From contig NZ_JACSPZ010000002.1 of assembly GCF_014836905.1 (NCBI RefSeq), positions 619,914-683,913 on the forward strand: a stretch of 64,000 nucleotides of DNA, written 5' to 3'. The notes below the pieces were generated by a model, which searched no databases, was not told the origin of the DNA, and saw only the letters and a list, made by a program, of their open reading frames with translations. The translations under genes were made by a program, and so were the position numbers. Below, piece after piece: positions 26,081 through 35,310 of this stretch (position 1 is its first letter; every line of letters starts with the position of its first letter). The DNA comes from Solibacillus faecavium (GTDB lineage Bacteria > Bacillota > Bacilli > Bacillales_A > Planococcaceae).

Positions 26081-27184
26081 CTATCTATTTAATGGAATCC
26101 CCAGTATCTCCTCATTATGTGTCCCTGACTTCACACCGGTTGCTGTATAAGTTGCTTTAAAAATATCGGACTTAATCGGGCAGGCCATTTGCTTTTGTGT
26201 AGTACCATCTGGCTTTGCCACATCTACAAACATTTCGCGTTCTACGAAAAGTGGATGGTTTACTGCTTCTTCAAAGCTTAAAACCGGCTCTACACAAGCA
26301 TCTACTTGCGTGAAAATCGTTTGCCATTCATTAAACGTTTTCTGTAAAAATACTTGTTGCAGCTGCTCTTTTAACTTCCCATCATCAGCTGGCTTAAAAC
26401 TCATCGCCAATGGAAGCAAATCCGGACGGTCAATCGCCTCGCATAACTGCTTTCTGAATTTCGGCTCGAGACTGCCAACAGAAATGTGGCGGCCATCCAT
26501 CGTTTCATAATAGCCATAAAACGAGCCACCGTTTAACAACAGTTCTTCACGCTGAAGTGGTTTTCCTTGTACTAAGTAATCCTGTGCAAATAACGCATTT
26601 AACGTTAAAGCACAATCCGTCATGCTAATATCAAGATGTTGCCCGATTCCAGTACGGTTCCGGTAAATGACAGACGATAAAATGCCGATTACAGCATGCA
26701 ATGACCCACCTGCCAAATCAGCCACCTGAATGCCTAAATTTGCAGGGCCACCTTCTTTTGTCCCCGAATAGCCTTGGATACCCGACATCGACACATAGTT
26801 AATATCATGTCCAGCCCGATCGCGGTATGGACCTGTCTGGCCGTAACCGGTAATGGAACAATAAATTATCCTTGGATTCACTTCTTTAAGCACTTCGTAA
26901 CCTAGACCAAGGCGTGTCATAACACCTGGTCGGAATTGTTCAACGACAATATCGTATTCCTTTACAAGTTCTTTTAACGAAGCGATTATTTCCGGGGATT
27001 TCAAATCAACAGCTATTGATTTTTTAGAACGCTGTAAATAATCATCTTTGTCCCATTGCTTTCCGTCTTCTGCAGGTTTTGTGACATGCAAAACTTCTGC
27101 TCCGAGATCCGCCAACATCATTGTTGCAAATGGGCCAGGCAGCATTGAGGAGAAATCCAATATTTTCAATCCTTGTAAAAGCAT
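26081..27184 (-). CDS. Alpha-methylacyl-CoA racemase-like (CaiB/BaiF family)
   Basis: A 367-residue family III CoA-transferase fold protein. It carries the residues known for alpha-methylacyl-CoA racemases: His126 in AGHDINY, Asp156 in QVADLAGGS and Glu240 in GSLEPKF, so racemisation of 2-methylacyl-CoA is more likely than CoA transfer. Such enzymes convert (R)- to (S)-2-methylacyl-CoA so that acyl-CoA dehydrogenase can act on branched chains. It is the last gene of the 26-42 kb cluster, separated from the hydratase by 101 nt with a hairpin. A plain CoA-transferase remains possible. Confidence 0.8.
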   Translation of the reverse strand: MLLQGLKILDFSSMLPGPFATMMLADLGAEVLHVTKPAEDGKQWDKDDYLQRSKKSIAVDLKSPEIIASLKELVKEYDIVVEQFRPGVMTRLGLGYEVLKEVNPRIIYCSITGYGQTGPYRDRAGHDINYVSMSGIQGYSGTKEGGPANLGIQVADLAGGSLHAVIGILSSVIYRNRTGIGQHLDISMTDCALTLNALFAQDYLVQGKPLQREELLLNGGSFYGYYETMDGRHISVGSLEPKFRKQLCEAIDRPDLLPLAMSFKPADDGKLKEQLQQVFLQKTFNEWQTIFTQVDACVEPVLSFEEAVNHPLFVEREMFVDVAKPDGTTQKQMACPIKSDIFKATYTATGVKSGTHNEEILGIPLNR

Positions 27185-27232
27185 CGTACTATCATCCTTT
27201 CATTATCCGAGTCATTTTGAGTTCCACTAAAA

Positions 27233-27270
27233 AGCAGGGCCGTAATGAAAGATAAACTTTCAAAACGGCC
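27233..27270 (-). terminator. Hairpin between hydratase and racemase genes
   Basis: GGCCGT..TGAAAG pairs with CTTTCA..ACGGCC around ATAAA; on the minus strand CTGCTTTTTAG follows. It could be a weak or conditional terminator inside the cluster. Confidence 0.45.
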
Positions 27271-27285
27271 GCACATTTGTCAGAG

Positions 27286-28080
27286 CTATTGATTTGTTAC
27301 TGGCTTCAAAAAATTGGCAGGGCGTTTTTCAAAGAATGCACGGATGCCTTCTTCTACCTCACCAGTTGTAAATGTTTTTGCAAAAGCTTCCCGTTCAACT
27401 AATAATCCTTGTTCTAACGGTAATTCCTCTGCAGCTAAAATACTTTCTTTTATTAGCCCAATTGCCCCTACTGCACTTTGAGCTAAAGTTGTCGCTAATG
27501 AGATTGCTTTTTCTTCTACCTCTTCAGGTGATACCGCTTCTGTAATTAAGCCAATCGCTGCCGCTTGTTCCGCCTTTAAACGTTTGCTTAAATACATTAA
27601 CTCCCGCGCTTTCGCTCCACCTACTAATCTCGTCATACGCTGCGTCCCACCAGCACCCGGCAACAGACCTAACGACGCTTCTGTTAATCCAATTGTGCCT
27701 TGACCCATTATACGAAAATCACAAGCTAGCACGAATTCACAGCCACCACCTAAAGCATGGCCATTAATAGCTGCAATGGTTGGTACTCTCAATGCTTCTA
27801 AACGATTGAAAATATTCTGCACATGTTTTGAGCTTTCTGCAATATTCGCGCTTCCTTCTGTGGCTCCCATTGAACCTAAATCGGCACCTGCAATAAAGAT
27901 TTTCGGATTCGCTGATTTAAACACCATCGCACGGATTGCCTGATTATTTTCAACTTCTTCTAGCAGTTGCAGTAAATCACGTTGAATTCCTGCACTTAAT
28001 GTATTGGCTGGCGGATTATTAATCGTTACGACATGTACACCATAGTCCAACTCTTCTACCGTCATTGTTTCAAGATTCAT
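27286..28080 (-). CDS. Enoyl-CoA hydratase/isomerase family protein
   Basis: A 264-residue crotonase-fold protein. The oxyanion-hole segments FIAGADLGSM and ALGGGCEFVLACD are present, and the catalytic glutamate region LTEASLGLLPGAGGTQRM is intact, so it should hydrate trans-2-enoyl-CoA. It lies 12 nt after the SDR gene, and the two probably give consecutive hydration and oxidation steps. Confidence 0.92.
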   Translation of the reverse strand: MNLETMTVEELDYGVHVVTINNPPANTLSAGIQRDLLQLLEEVENNQAIRAMVFKSANPKIFIAGADLGSMGATEGSANIAESSKHVQNIFNRLEALRVPTIAAINGHALGGGCEFVLACDFRIMGQGTIGLTEASLGLLPGAGGTQRMTRLVGGAKARELMYLSKRLKAEQAAAIGLITEAVSPEEVEEKAISLATTLAQSAVGAIGLIKESILAAEELPLEQGLLVEREAFAKTFTTGEVEEGIRAFFEKRPANFLKPVTNQ

Positions 28081-28092
28081 CTATATTCCTCC

Positions 28093-28854
28093 TTACCTCG
28101 GGGCCATACGAATTGCTCCATCGAGTCGAATCGTTTCACCGTTTAACATTGGATTTTCAAAAATAGCTTTTACTAAATGAGCAAATTCAGTAGCATCACC
28201 TAAACGTTGTGGGAAAGGAACTTGCTTGCCTAAAGCATCTTTTAGTTCCTGTGGTGCTCTCCCCATTAACGGTGTATTGAAAATCCCCGGTGCAATCGTC
28301 ATGACACGAATACCATAGCTTGCTAAATCCCTTGCTATCGGTAAAGTCATCCCTACAATTCCGCTTTTCGACGCAGAATAAGCAGCCTGACCGATTTGCC
28401 CATCGAATGCAGCTACAGAAGCAGTGTTAACAATGACACCGCGCTCTCCATCATCATTCGTTTCATTTGTCATCATGGCAGCCGCCGCTAAACGAATCAC
28501 ATTAAATGTGCCAACTAAATTAACTTGTATAATATAGTTAAATTCATCTAACGGAAATACGCCTTTTTTGCCAACGACACGTGTTGACGTACCTAGACCT
28601 GCACAGTTGACAACACCTTGAATTGATCCATATTTTTCTACAGCACCATTAATCGCCTGTTGTACATCTTCTTCGTTCACAACGTTCGTTTTGAAAAATA
28701 GGCCATTTAGTTCCTCTGCGATTGCTTGCCCCTTTTCTTCATTTAAGTCCAATATAACAGGATAACCACCTGCAGCTGCAATCGTGCGTGCAGTAGCTTC
28801 ACCTAATCCCGATCCACCACCGGTAATAATAAATGCCTTTTGGTCAAAATTCAT
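28093..28854 (-). CDS. SDR dehydrogenase, 3-hydroxyacyl-CoA dehydrogenase type II-like
   Basis: A 253-residue short-chain dehydrogenase: [12 protein letters not shown] nucleotide loop, VNCAGLG, and the [10 protein letters not shown] catalytic Tyr-Lys. The overall pattern, including the [13 protein letters not shown] segment and the [18 protein letters not shown]-terminus, is that of 17beta-HSD10/2-methyl-3-hydroxyacyl-CoA dehydrogenases, which fits branched substrates. The start overlaps the TGA of a decayed thiolase reading frame (ATGA), and GAGGAG lies about 10 nt upstream. Confidence 0.88.
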   Translation of the reverse strand: MNFDQKAFIITGGGSGLGEATARTIAAAGGYPVILDLNEEKGQAIAEELNGLFFKTNVVNEEDVQQAINGAVEKYGSIQGVVNCAGLGTSTRVVGKKGVFPLDEFNYIIQVNLVGTFNVIRLAAAAMMTNETNDDGERGVIVNTASVAAFDGQIGQAAYSASKSGIVGMTLPIARDLASYGIRVMTIAPGIFNTPLMGRAPQELKDALGKQVPFPQRLGDATEFAHLVKAIFENPMLNGETIRLDGAIRMAPR

Positions 28855-28991
28855 TTTTTATCCACTCCTCGTTCCTGTTCAATAATTAACCCATTTGTCA
28901 TTGCTTGGCCAACGCTAATCGCGATTAGTCCATAACGACATTATCTGCGTTCTAGTTCATGTACTGAAGCTGTAGCTAAACTATATGAACC
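28851..28991 (-). pseudogene. Remnant of a thiolase gene (C-terminal fragment)
   Basis: The 151-nt gap between the ligase and SDR genes translates in one frame as ASVHELERR, stop, then CRYGLIAISVGQAMTNGLII, which is the end of a thiolase (compare [20 protein letters not shown] in the intact thiolase at 38788). Only about 46 codons survive, with an in-frame TAA. The frame ends in ATGA overlap with the SDR start, as functional operons do. This is what remains of a third thiolase in the cluster. The similarity was judged by eye. Confidence 0.65.
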
Positions 28992-29005
28992 CCAACCAAG
29001 TAGTT

Positions 29006-30529
29006 TTAATTAGGCAGTACATTTTTATCTAAATCTTTTAAAGCCGTTTTGAGGATTTTACCTGTTCCGGATTTCGGGATTTCTTCGATAAAGCTTACAT
29101 AATCCGGTACTTTGTATTCGGCTAACTTTTCTTTGCAGTAGTCTCGAACTGCTTCTTCTGTTAGCTCGGCGTCCTTCGATACGACATAGGCAACCGTTTT
29201 TTCACCGAATACCGGGTCGGGCCTTCCGATGACAGAGCATTCTACTATAGCCGGGTGCTGATATAAAAGCTCTTCTAATTCCCTAGGGTAAATATTAAAT
29301 CCGCCTCGAATAATAATGTCTTTTTTACGGTCTACAATGAAGTGATAGCCTTCCTCATCACGGTACGCCAAGTCACCTGTATACAGCCAGCCATCTTTAA
29401 TAGCATTCGCTGTCTCATCCGGTTTTTTGTAGTAGCCCTTCATCATGTTTGGACCTCTAAATAGGATTTCTCCTACTTCATGATTTACAACCTCATTACC
29501 TTCAGGATCTACCAATTTCAAATCAATTCCCGGTAACGGCATACCGACAGAATTTACTTTCTTCGGTAAGCTTCGATGCGTTGTCATAAGCATCACCGTG
29601 CTTTCTGTTAAACCGTACCCTTCAGAAATACTTACACCGAAAGATTCATTCGTTTTATGCAATAGCTCTGCTGGTAAGCTTGCTCCACCAGAACCGGCAG
29701 TACGTAGTTTTGAGAAATCCAGTTGCTCCACTACTTGAGGAACTTGGGCAAAAAACGCATACATTGTTGGAACACCTAGGAATATCGTAATTTCATATTC
29801 GGCAATCGCTTTTAACGTTTCAACAGGATGGAAGCGTTCCTCTAAATAGATCGTACAGCCATGAGCGATAGGCGCCAAGAAACCTTGAAGCTTTGCATAC
29901 GCATGGAATAATGGCAATACACAAAGAACCCGATCACTTGGCACAAACTGATTGTAGACAGCAGCAGTAATAGCCATCCAGTTTAAGTTCCCATGGGTAA
30001 TCATGGCACCTTTCGGATTACCGGTTGTACCAGACGTATAAATAATTTGTGCTACATCAGATTCATGAAGTGGGGTGATTTCGGAAATAGGGGAAGATGT
30101 CTCCAGTTGATGCCATGATAAAAATCGGTCATCTTCTGTATCGCTGTAATTAATAATCTTTCCGACTGTTTTGAATTGGGCCATTGCGTTTTCTACTACT
30201 GGCTTGGATGCGTCTTCTATAATCAATAGTTCAACATCGGCGTCATTTACGATATAGGTCACTTCTTGTTCCTTGAAGGTGGGATTGATCGGAACAACCG
30301 TAGCCCCATTTGCTAAAATAGCAAAATACGTAATGATGTACTCAGGACGGTTTGTCATCATTAGCGCAACATTCGTCCCTTTTTTGACACCTTGATCTTT
30401 TAAACCGCCTGCAATATTGTAAACTTTATCTTGTAATTCTTTATAAGTAAGTCGAGCTCTTTTGAAGTGGATAACAGGTTGATTTGGCAAACGAGAAGTT
30501 GTTGAAGTAAGCAATTCAACAATGTTCAT
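29006..30529 (-). CDS. Acyl-CoA ligase (AMP-forming)
   Basis: The protein has 507 residues from the ATG at 30529, which follows AGGAGG by 7 nt. It is an ANL-superfamily enzyme: phosphate loop IIYTSGTTGNPKGAM, YGLTEST, WLYTGDLAYRDEEGY, and the C-terminal catalytic lysine in PKSGTGKILK. It activates a carboxylic acid with ATP and CoA. Lying directly after the alcohol and aldehyde dehydrogenases, it likely activates the acid they produce. Chain-length preference cannot be read. Confidence 0.93.
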   Translation of the reverse strand: MNIVELLTSTTSRLPNQPVIHFKRARLTYKELQDKVYNIAGGLKDQGVKKGTNVALMMTNRPEYIITYFAILANGATVVPINPTFKEQEVTYIVNDADVELLIIEDASKPVVENAMAQFKTVGKIINYSDTEDDRFLSWHQLETSSPISEITPLHESDVAQIIYTSGTTGNPKGAMITHGNLNWMAITAAVYNQFVPSDRVLCVLPLFHAYAKLQGFLAPIAHGCTIYLEERFHPVETLKAIAEYEITIFLGVPTMYAFFAQVPQVVEQLDFSKLRTAGSGGASLPAELLHKTNESFGVSISEGYGLTESTVMLMTTHRSLPKKVNSVGMPLPGIDLKLVDPEGNEVVNHEVGEILFRGPNMMKGYYKKPDETANAIKDGWLYTGDLAYRDEEGYHFIVDRKKDIIIRGGFNIYPRELEELLYQHPAIVECSVIGRPDPVFGEKTVAYVVSKDAELTEEAVRDYCKEKLAEYKVPDYVSFIEEIPKSGTGKILKTALKDLDKNVLPN

Positions 30530-30606
30530 AATGTAACCTCCTACTTTCAATTTATAAATCATAGGAAAGGAGGAATCCTCCTCTCCTTAAGAGCGCTTTC
30601 TTTAAA

Positions 30607-31809
30607 TTAAATACTTACCTTAGAACTAATTACTTCTTGAGACACATTTACAATGACATCCTCAGGAATTCGGAAGCTTAGTGAAGACGGGTCATTTTGA
30701 ACAGCCGGTACAAGATGCGGAATCTCAGCTGCATCGATATTAAACTCGTCAAAGCTTGCAGGTAAATTGACAGCATTTCGTAATTCAACAATTACATTAA
30801 TGCACTCATCCAATGTTTCCTGCGGATTTGCCTCATTCGGAACTACTCCTAACGCAGGGGCAAATGCATTAATTTTCGGTAAATACACGCCAGACAGGTT
30901 TTTCATTACACTTGGCATTAACACAGCATTTGCTAAACCGTGTGGAATGCCGTATCTCGCACCATACGTATGCGCTATATTGTGGATCGGAATATTAGCC
31001 ATTGCTGATTGGAAACTTGTGATTGCCATTGCACTTGCCTGAAGCATATTCGCACGTGCTGCAACGTTTTTCCCTTCATGCACTGCTGTTGTTAAATTTG
31101 CGACAATGATTTTAGCAGCATGCAGGGCAAACGCATCCGAAAAATTCGTCGCTTTTGTTGAGAAAAATCCTTCCACTGCATGTGTTAATGCATCCATACC
31201 AGTAAAAGCGGTTACTCTTGGCGGTAAACCAACCGTTAAATCCGGATCTAAAACGGCAATATCAGAAGTTAAATACGGATTCATTAAATTGCATTTTAAG
31301 TTCAGCATTTCATTGAATACTACTGAAATGCTAGAGATTTCAGCACCCGTTCCGGCAGTTGTCGGAATCGAAATATGCGGAATCCCTAACGGCTTGGCAT
31401 TTGGCCAAACTTCCAAAACATTCCCCGTCAGCACATATTCCACCTGATTCACCTTATTATAGAGGGCCCATTTCACTGTTTTAGCTGTATCTAAAACACT
31501 TCCCCCGCCAATCGCAATAATGGAGTCACCATTACATTCTTTGAAATACTTTAAGCCTCTATTAATATTGCTCGATTTAGCATCTTGCTGAATATCATCA
31601 AATACACCAGCAAGCTTTATGCCCGGTACCATATCAAATAAGCTCTTAATTTTTTGCGTTAAGCCTGCATCCGTTAACCCTTTGTCAGAAAATAATACAG
31701 GGCGTTTTCCGCCTAACCCTTGAATTAAATCCGGCACTAAAACGTGTGAACCTGCGCCGCTTCGGATTTCAGGGCGATGAGTGAATTCAAAATAGGAAGT
31801 TGTTTTCAT
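30607..31809 (-). CDS. Iron-containing alcohol dehydrogenase
   Basis: A 400-residue group III alcohol dehydrogenase: IGGGSVLDTAK (NAD binding), IPTTAGTGAEIS, and the metal ligand region MDALTHAVEGFF with HNIAHTYGARYGIPHGLANA. All family metal-binding residues appear present. The start at 31809 follows GGAGAG by 5 nt; a TTG 3 nt earlier is the only extension. It probably oxidises a primary alcohol to the aldehyde for the adjacent aldehyde dehydrogenase. Confidence 0.92.
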   Translation of the reverse strand: MKTTSYFEFTHRPEIRSGAGSHVLVPDLIQGLGGKRPVLFSDKGLTDAGLTQKIKSLFDMVPGIKLAGVFDDIQQDAKSSNINRGLKYFKECNGDSIIAIGGGSVLDTAKTVKWALYNKVNQVEYVLTGNVLEVWPNAKPLGIPHISIPTTAGTGAEISSISVVFNEMLNLKCNLMNPYLTSDIAVLDPDLTVGLPPRVTAFTGMDALTHAVEGFFSTKATNFSDAFALHAAKIIVANLTTAVHEGKNVAARANMLQASAMAITSFQSAMANIPIHNIAHTYGARYGIPHGLANAVLMPSVMKNLSGVYLPKINAFAPALGVVPNEANPQETLDECINVIVELRNAVNLPASFDEFNIDAAEIPHLVPAVQNDPSSLSFRIPEDVIVNVSQEVISSKVSI

Positions 31810-31859
31810 CAAATCTCTCCATTCTTTTTGTTAATCAATTTCTCCTTGGCGTAATCTGA

Positions 31860-33377
31860 TTAGAAAATTAAACCTAAAGCCGGGCGCTGTGAATTTTCAG
31901 TCGTTAATGACGTACAAATATTTTTCAGCTCTGTGTAGTCATCAAATACTTGAGCTCCTTGCTCACGACCAACTCCACTTTGCTTATAGCCACCAAATGG
32001 AGCATCTGTACGGAAAATATGCCAGTCATTAATCCAAATTGTTCCGGCCTTAATTTTCGTCGCAATTTCATTTGCTTTTGTCACATCACGTCCCCAAACG
32101 CCGCCTGTTAATCCGTATTCTGTATCATTTGCGATAGCAATTGCCTCTTCTTCTGTTGAATATTTAATGACAGAAAGAACTGGACCGAAAATTTCTTCTC
32201 GTGCAATTTTCATATCATTCGTAACATCCGCAAAGATTGTCGGCTCGATAAAGAAACCATTCTCCAGTCCCGGCTCTGTTGCACGTTTACCACCACAAAC
32301 AAGTCTTGCTCCCTCATCGATGCCTGATTGAATATAATCAAGAATTTTATTCATTTGTGATTCAGAAATGACTGGTCCCATTCCTGTAGCCATATCAAGC
32401 GGTTGACCGAGTTTAATCTTCTTGCTCGTTTCAGCTAGCTGATGAACGACGATATCATAAATGGACTCATGGACAATTAAACGTGTACTCGCTTCACATA
32501 CCTGACCTGAATGGAAAAATACTCCGAGCAGAATTCCTGGAATCGCAACCTCAAGATCAACATCTGGAAGCACAATTGCAGGAGCCTTGCCTCCAAGTTC
32601 AAGCGTAACTTTCTTCACTGTACCTGCAGCTTGCGCCATAATTTTCCGACCTACTTCTGTAGACCCAGTAAACGCCACCTTCGACACATCCGGATGGGTT
32701 ACAAGTGCATCACCTACTTCAGCCCCTGGACCTGTTACGACATTGATAACCCCCGGTGGAATACCCGCTTCAACTGCCAGCTGGGCAAGCTTTAATGTAC
32801 CTAATGGTGTATTTGAAGCCGGCTTAATAATGATGGAGTTCCCCATTGCAATGGCCGGTGCAATTTTCCACATTGCTAATACTAATGGGAAGTTAAATGG
32901 CGTAATAGCCGCAACTACCCCTAGTGGCTCGCGAACAAGCAAACTGCGATTTGCCCCTAATTGTTCATTAACTGGCAGTGCAGTTACCGCTTCATATTTC
33001 AGAGATAAATCCGCCGTCTGTGTAAGAGACAGTATTAACTGACGGATATCCGCCCCTCCTAGTTTACGCAGAGTCGCTCCGGTACTAATGCCTTCCAAAA
33101 AGATGATTTCCTGTGCGTGCTGTCTTACCTTCCCCGCAAATTGCATCATAATTTGGGCACGTTCTGCCTGAGTTTTCCCTGACCAAACACCGGATTCAAA
33201 CACTTCTTTCGCATTTTGAACTGCCATGTTCACATCGTCGGCATTTCCTTTTGAAACTTTCGCTACTACTTCTGATGTCGCCGGATTGATTACATCAAAG
33301 AATTCACCTGAAGCTGATGGTGTCCATTCACCATTAATAAACTGTGGAAAAATCTTTACTTGTACTTCTGTCGTCAT
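31860..33377 (-). CDS. NAD(P)-dependent aldehyde dehydrogenase
   Basis: A 505-residue ALDH-superfamily protein with the usual features: PFNFPLVLAMWKIAPA, FTGSTEVGRKI, the catalytic glutamate in LELGGKAP and the catalytic cysteine in GQVCEASTRL. It should oxidise an aldehyde to the free acid. It lies 57 nt after the R2lox gene and 50 nt before the alcohol dehydrogenase, so the three are probably co-transcribed. Start follows GGGGGA. Confidence 0.94.
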   Translation of the reverse strand: MTTEVQVKIFPQFINGEWTPSASGEFFDVINPATSEVVAKVSKGNADDVNMAVQNAKEVFESGVWSGKTQAERAQIMMQFAGKVRQHAQEIIFLEGISTGATLRKLGGADIRQLILSLTQTADLSLKYEAVTALPVNEQLGANRSLLVREPLGVVAAITPFNFPLVLAMWKIAPAIAMGNSIIIKPASNTPLGTLKLAQLAVEAGIPPGVINVVTGPGAEVGDALVTHPDVSKVAFTGSTEVGRKIMAQAAGTVKKVTLELGGKAPAIVLPDVDLEVAIPGILLGVFFHSGQVCEASTRLIVHESIYDIVVHQLAETSKKIKLGQPLDMATGMGPVISESQMNKILDYIQSGIDEGARLVCGGKRATEPGLENGFFIEPTIFADVTNDMKIAREEIFGPVLSVIKYSTEEEAIAIANDTEYGLTGGVWGRDVTKANEIATKIKAGTIWINDWHIFRTDAPFGGYKQSGVGREQGAQVFDDYTELKNICTSLTTENSQRPALGLIF

Positions 33378-33434
33378 CTTTCATCCCCCTTTAAATAAAA
33401 AACGATATTCAGTAATGCCTCTTGCCTGAATCTT

Positions 33435-34319
33435 TTACACTTCTTCAAAAATAACTTCTGTATCGTAGATTTCTTCCAATGTTTTTCCTTTTGCACGTGA
33501 AAGAACCATTAATCGCGCCTGCAATTGTTTCATCGCAAACTCCATTGATTTTCCTGCTTCAATTCCAAGGCTTGTTACTGTTTCGCCTTCTTTTCGTTCT
33601 GTTAGCATCATTGCAATCGGTAACAGCTCCTGAAGTCTTTGCTGTACACGTTCAAACAAATCCAGTTCAGGATTTTCACTAATCAAACGCTGAATAAGGA
33701 AGGTACCAAAGCCGATATGGCGTCCTTCGTCACGCTTTACATTTCGAATTCCTGAAATAAACCCTGGGAACAGATTGACCTTTGATAATGCTTCATGGAA
33801 GAACCAGTAACCTGTTTCAGCTAATACGCCTTCTGCAAAAATATTGTAAGTAACCGCTGCATCTACCATCGCTTCAGGTGATTGATCGTCAATTAACTTC
33901 CCCATAACATCCGGCAATGTTTCATCAAATAACTTGCGATAGCCTGGAGATAGTAAATGCGTCAAATCTTCGGTAACACCGATTTCTTCCAAGAACAGAC
34001 TGAAAAACTCAGCATGCTTTGCTTCTTCAAAAAGGAATGTCGTTAAATAAGACTCTTCTTCAAACCAGCCCTTTTTGGAAACTGCCATAATCATTGGCAG
34101 GATATCTTGTGTTACCGCTTCTTCGCCACCAATGAATTGAGCAAATTGCGTCAAAACCTCTAATTGTTGCTCTTCCGATAGCTTCTTCCAGTCTTCCTTA
34201 TCTTGGCTAAAATCGATATCTACCGGATTCCAAATACCGAATTTCTTCGCCTTTTGATACAAATTGTACGGAAGTGAATTTTTGTTAATTTGCTGTTTTG
34301 TCGTAACATATTCTCTCAT
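33435..34319 (-). CDS. R2-like ligand-binding oxidase (R2lox), Mn/Fe ferritin-like protein
   Basis: A 294-residue ribonucleotide-reductase R2-like protein. Metal ligands line up as Glu66, Glu99, His102, Glu163, Glu198 and His201 (GGEEAVTQD, FEEAKHAEF, NIFAEGVLAE, RDEGRHIGF), with the same spacing (one residue shorter in the middle) as Geobacillus R2loxI. Val69 and Tyr158 sit where that enzyme forms its Val-Tyr ether crosslink. R2lox proteins assemble a Mn/Fe centre, bind a long-chain fatty-acid-like ligand and perform two-electron oxidations; the native reaction is unknown. It is not a nucleotide reductase subunit. Its place before ALDH and ADH suggests it oxidises a hydrocarbon chain (inference). 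Confidence 0.9.
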   Translation of the reverse strand: MREYVTTKQQINKNSLPYNLYQKAKKFGIWNPVDIDFSQDKEDWKKLSEEQQLEVLTQFAQFIGGEEAVTQDILPMIMAVSKKGWFEEESYLTTFLFEEAKHAEFFSLFLEEIGVTEDLTHLLSPGYRKLFDETLPDVMGKLIDDQSPEAMVDAAVTYNIFAEGVLAETGYWFFHEALSKVNLFPGFISGIRNVKRDEGRHIGFGTFLIQRLISENPELDLFERVQQRLQELLPIAMMLTERKEGETVTSLGIEAGKSMEFAMKQLQARLMVLSRAKGKTLEEIYDTEVIFEEV

Positions 34320-34465
34320 TGCTTTGTCCCCCTTAAATTTATGTTTTGATGCATTCTATTAAAAACGCATAAAAAATAGAGATTTTCACTGTAAATTAGT
34401 AGTTACCACACCAACTTTTACGAAATGAATCTCTCTGTCTGTCTAAGAAGCCTAAATTAAAGCCT

Positions 34466-34846
34466 TTATTTCTTAATTTCGAAAAACGCTTTTACTTTTA
34501 CTTCTGCATCTTCATTTATTGCTTCAGCCTCACAAATCCAGCGATCATCCTTTTCATCGACAACCCGGCCTTGCACCGTTATTTTCTCACCTGGTCTTGT
34601 CATCGCTTTAAATCGTGCTGTAAATTTTCTCAGATCCTTCGCCTCAAACCATTGTCCAATTGCCTGACCGACGAAGCCCATAACTAACATGCCATGTGCA
34701 ATGACCCCACCTAAACCAGCTGCTTCCCCATAAGGTACAACGGTATGGATTTGGTTGAAATCTCCGGATGCGCCTGCATATCGAACAAGCTGTGTATGCG
34801 TTATTTCTTCCTTTTGTAAAGGTTCAAGTGTATAGCCGATCTCCAT
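34466..34846 (-). CDS. MaoC-type hydratase (hot-dog), hydratase-2 motif
   Basis: The protein has 126 residues from the ATG at 34846, 5 nt after AGGAGGG. It carries the R-specific hydratase motif YAGASGDFNQIH with the Asp-His pair, then VIAHGMLVMGF. It lies 10 nt after a FAS1-type dehydratase-domain gene. Together they look like the two halves of a heteromeric MaoC hydratase, as known for bulky steroid-CoA substrates in actinobacteria. It presumably gives (3R)-hydroxyacyl-CoA. Confidence 0.88.
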   Translation of the reverse strand: MEIGYTLEPLQKEEITHTQLVRYAGASGDFNQIHTVVPYGEAAGLGGVIAHGMLVMGFVGQAIGQWFEAKDLRKFTARFKAMTRPGEKITVQGRVVDEKDDRWICEAEAINEDAEVKVKAFFEIKK

Positions 34847-34856
34847 AGAATCCCTC

Positions 34857-35264
34857 CTAGTGCCTTTCAATAATTGTAGAACGACTAATTAGTATCGTTT
34901 CACCCTGTTCGTCCAAATAGTCCTTACGTAAGACAAAAAAGTTCATGGAGGCTTTCGTATATGCTTTTTCAATAACGCCATGTACAGTGATATTTTCATC
35001 AGGTATGATTTCCCTGAAATATTCATACTCCTGCTCACCGTGCAGTACCTTCTTCATATTTAAATTTAAAAGTTCAGATGAGGAGGAATCCCCGCCCCAA
35101 AAATCAATGACTGTTGGGAAGGTAGGTGGGACAGCTTCACCATTCAAATACTCTTCCTTCAAATCTCCAATCGCTAATGCTAGTTCTCTGATTTTTCCTT
35201 TTTCTACTCTAAAGGTATAGGACTCTATTTTCATACCAACTTTTTCCTCAAGCTCTGTACTCAA
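34857..35264 (-). CDS. MaoC-like N-terminal (FAS1_DH type) dehydratase subunit
   Basis: A 135-residue hot-dog protein of the MaoC N-terminal dehydratase family (PPTFPTVIDFWGG, LHGEQEYEYFREI). It lacks the hydratase-2 Asp/His motif and is likely the structural partner of the next gene, covering bulky acyl chains. The start is a TTG at 35264, preceded by GGAGGTGA by 6 nt; an internal ATG gives a shorter form starting MKIESYTF. Confidence 0.82.
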   Translation of the reverse strand: MSTELEEKVGMKIESYTFRVEKGKIRELALAIGDLKEEYLNGEAVPPTFPTVIDFWGGDSSSSELLNLNMKKVLHGEQEYEYFREIIPDENITVHGVIEKAYTKASMNFFVLRKDYLDEQGETILISRSTIIERH

Positions 35265-35310
35265 GTAAACTCACCTCCTTAAAAGTTATTAATAGGTAAA
35301 TGGAGTTCCA

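Noticed and set aside
30540..30606. cre-like word and AGGAGG/CCTCCT palindrome between ADH and ligase genes
   Set aside because: Three mismatches to the cre consensus; the palindrome mainly reflects a purine-rich stretch and has no T-run.
33435..34319. Class I ribonucleotide reductase small subunit
   Set aside because: No large-subunit gene nearby, and the Val/Tyr pair and ligand spacing fit R2lox better.
34377..34433. AGAGATT/AATCTCT inverted repeat upstream of R2lox
   Set aside because: Only 7 bp over a 43-nt loop in AT-rich DNA; not distinguishable from chance, although a promoter for R2lox may lie in this 146-nt gap.
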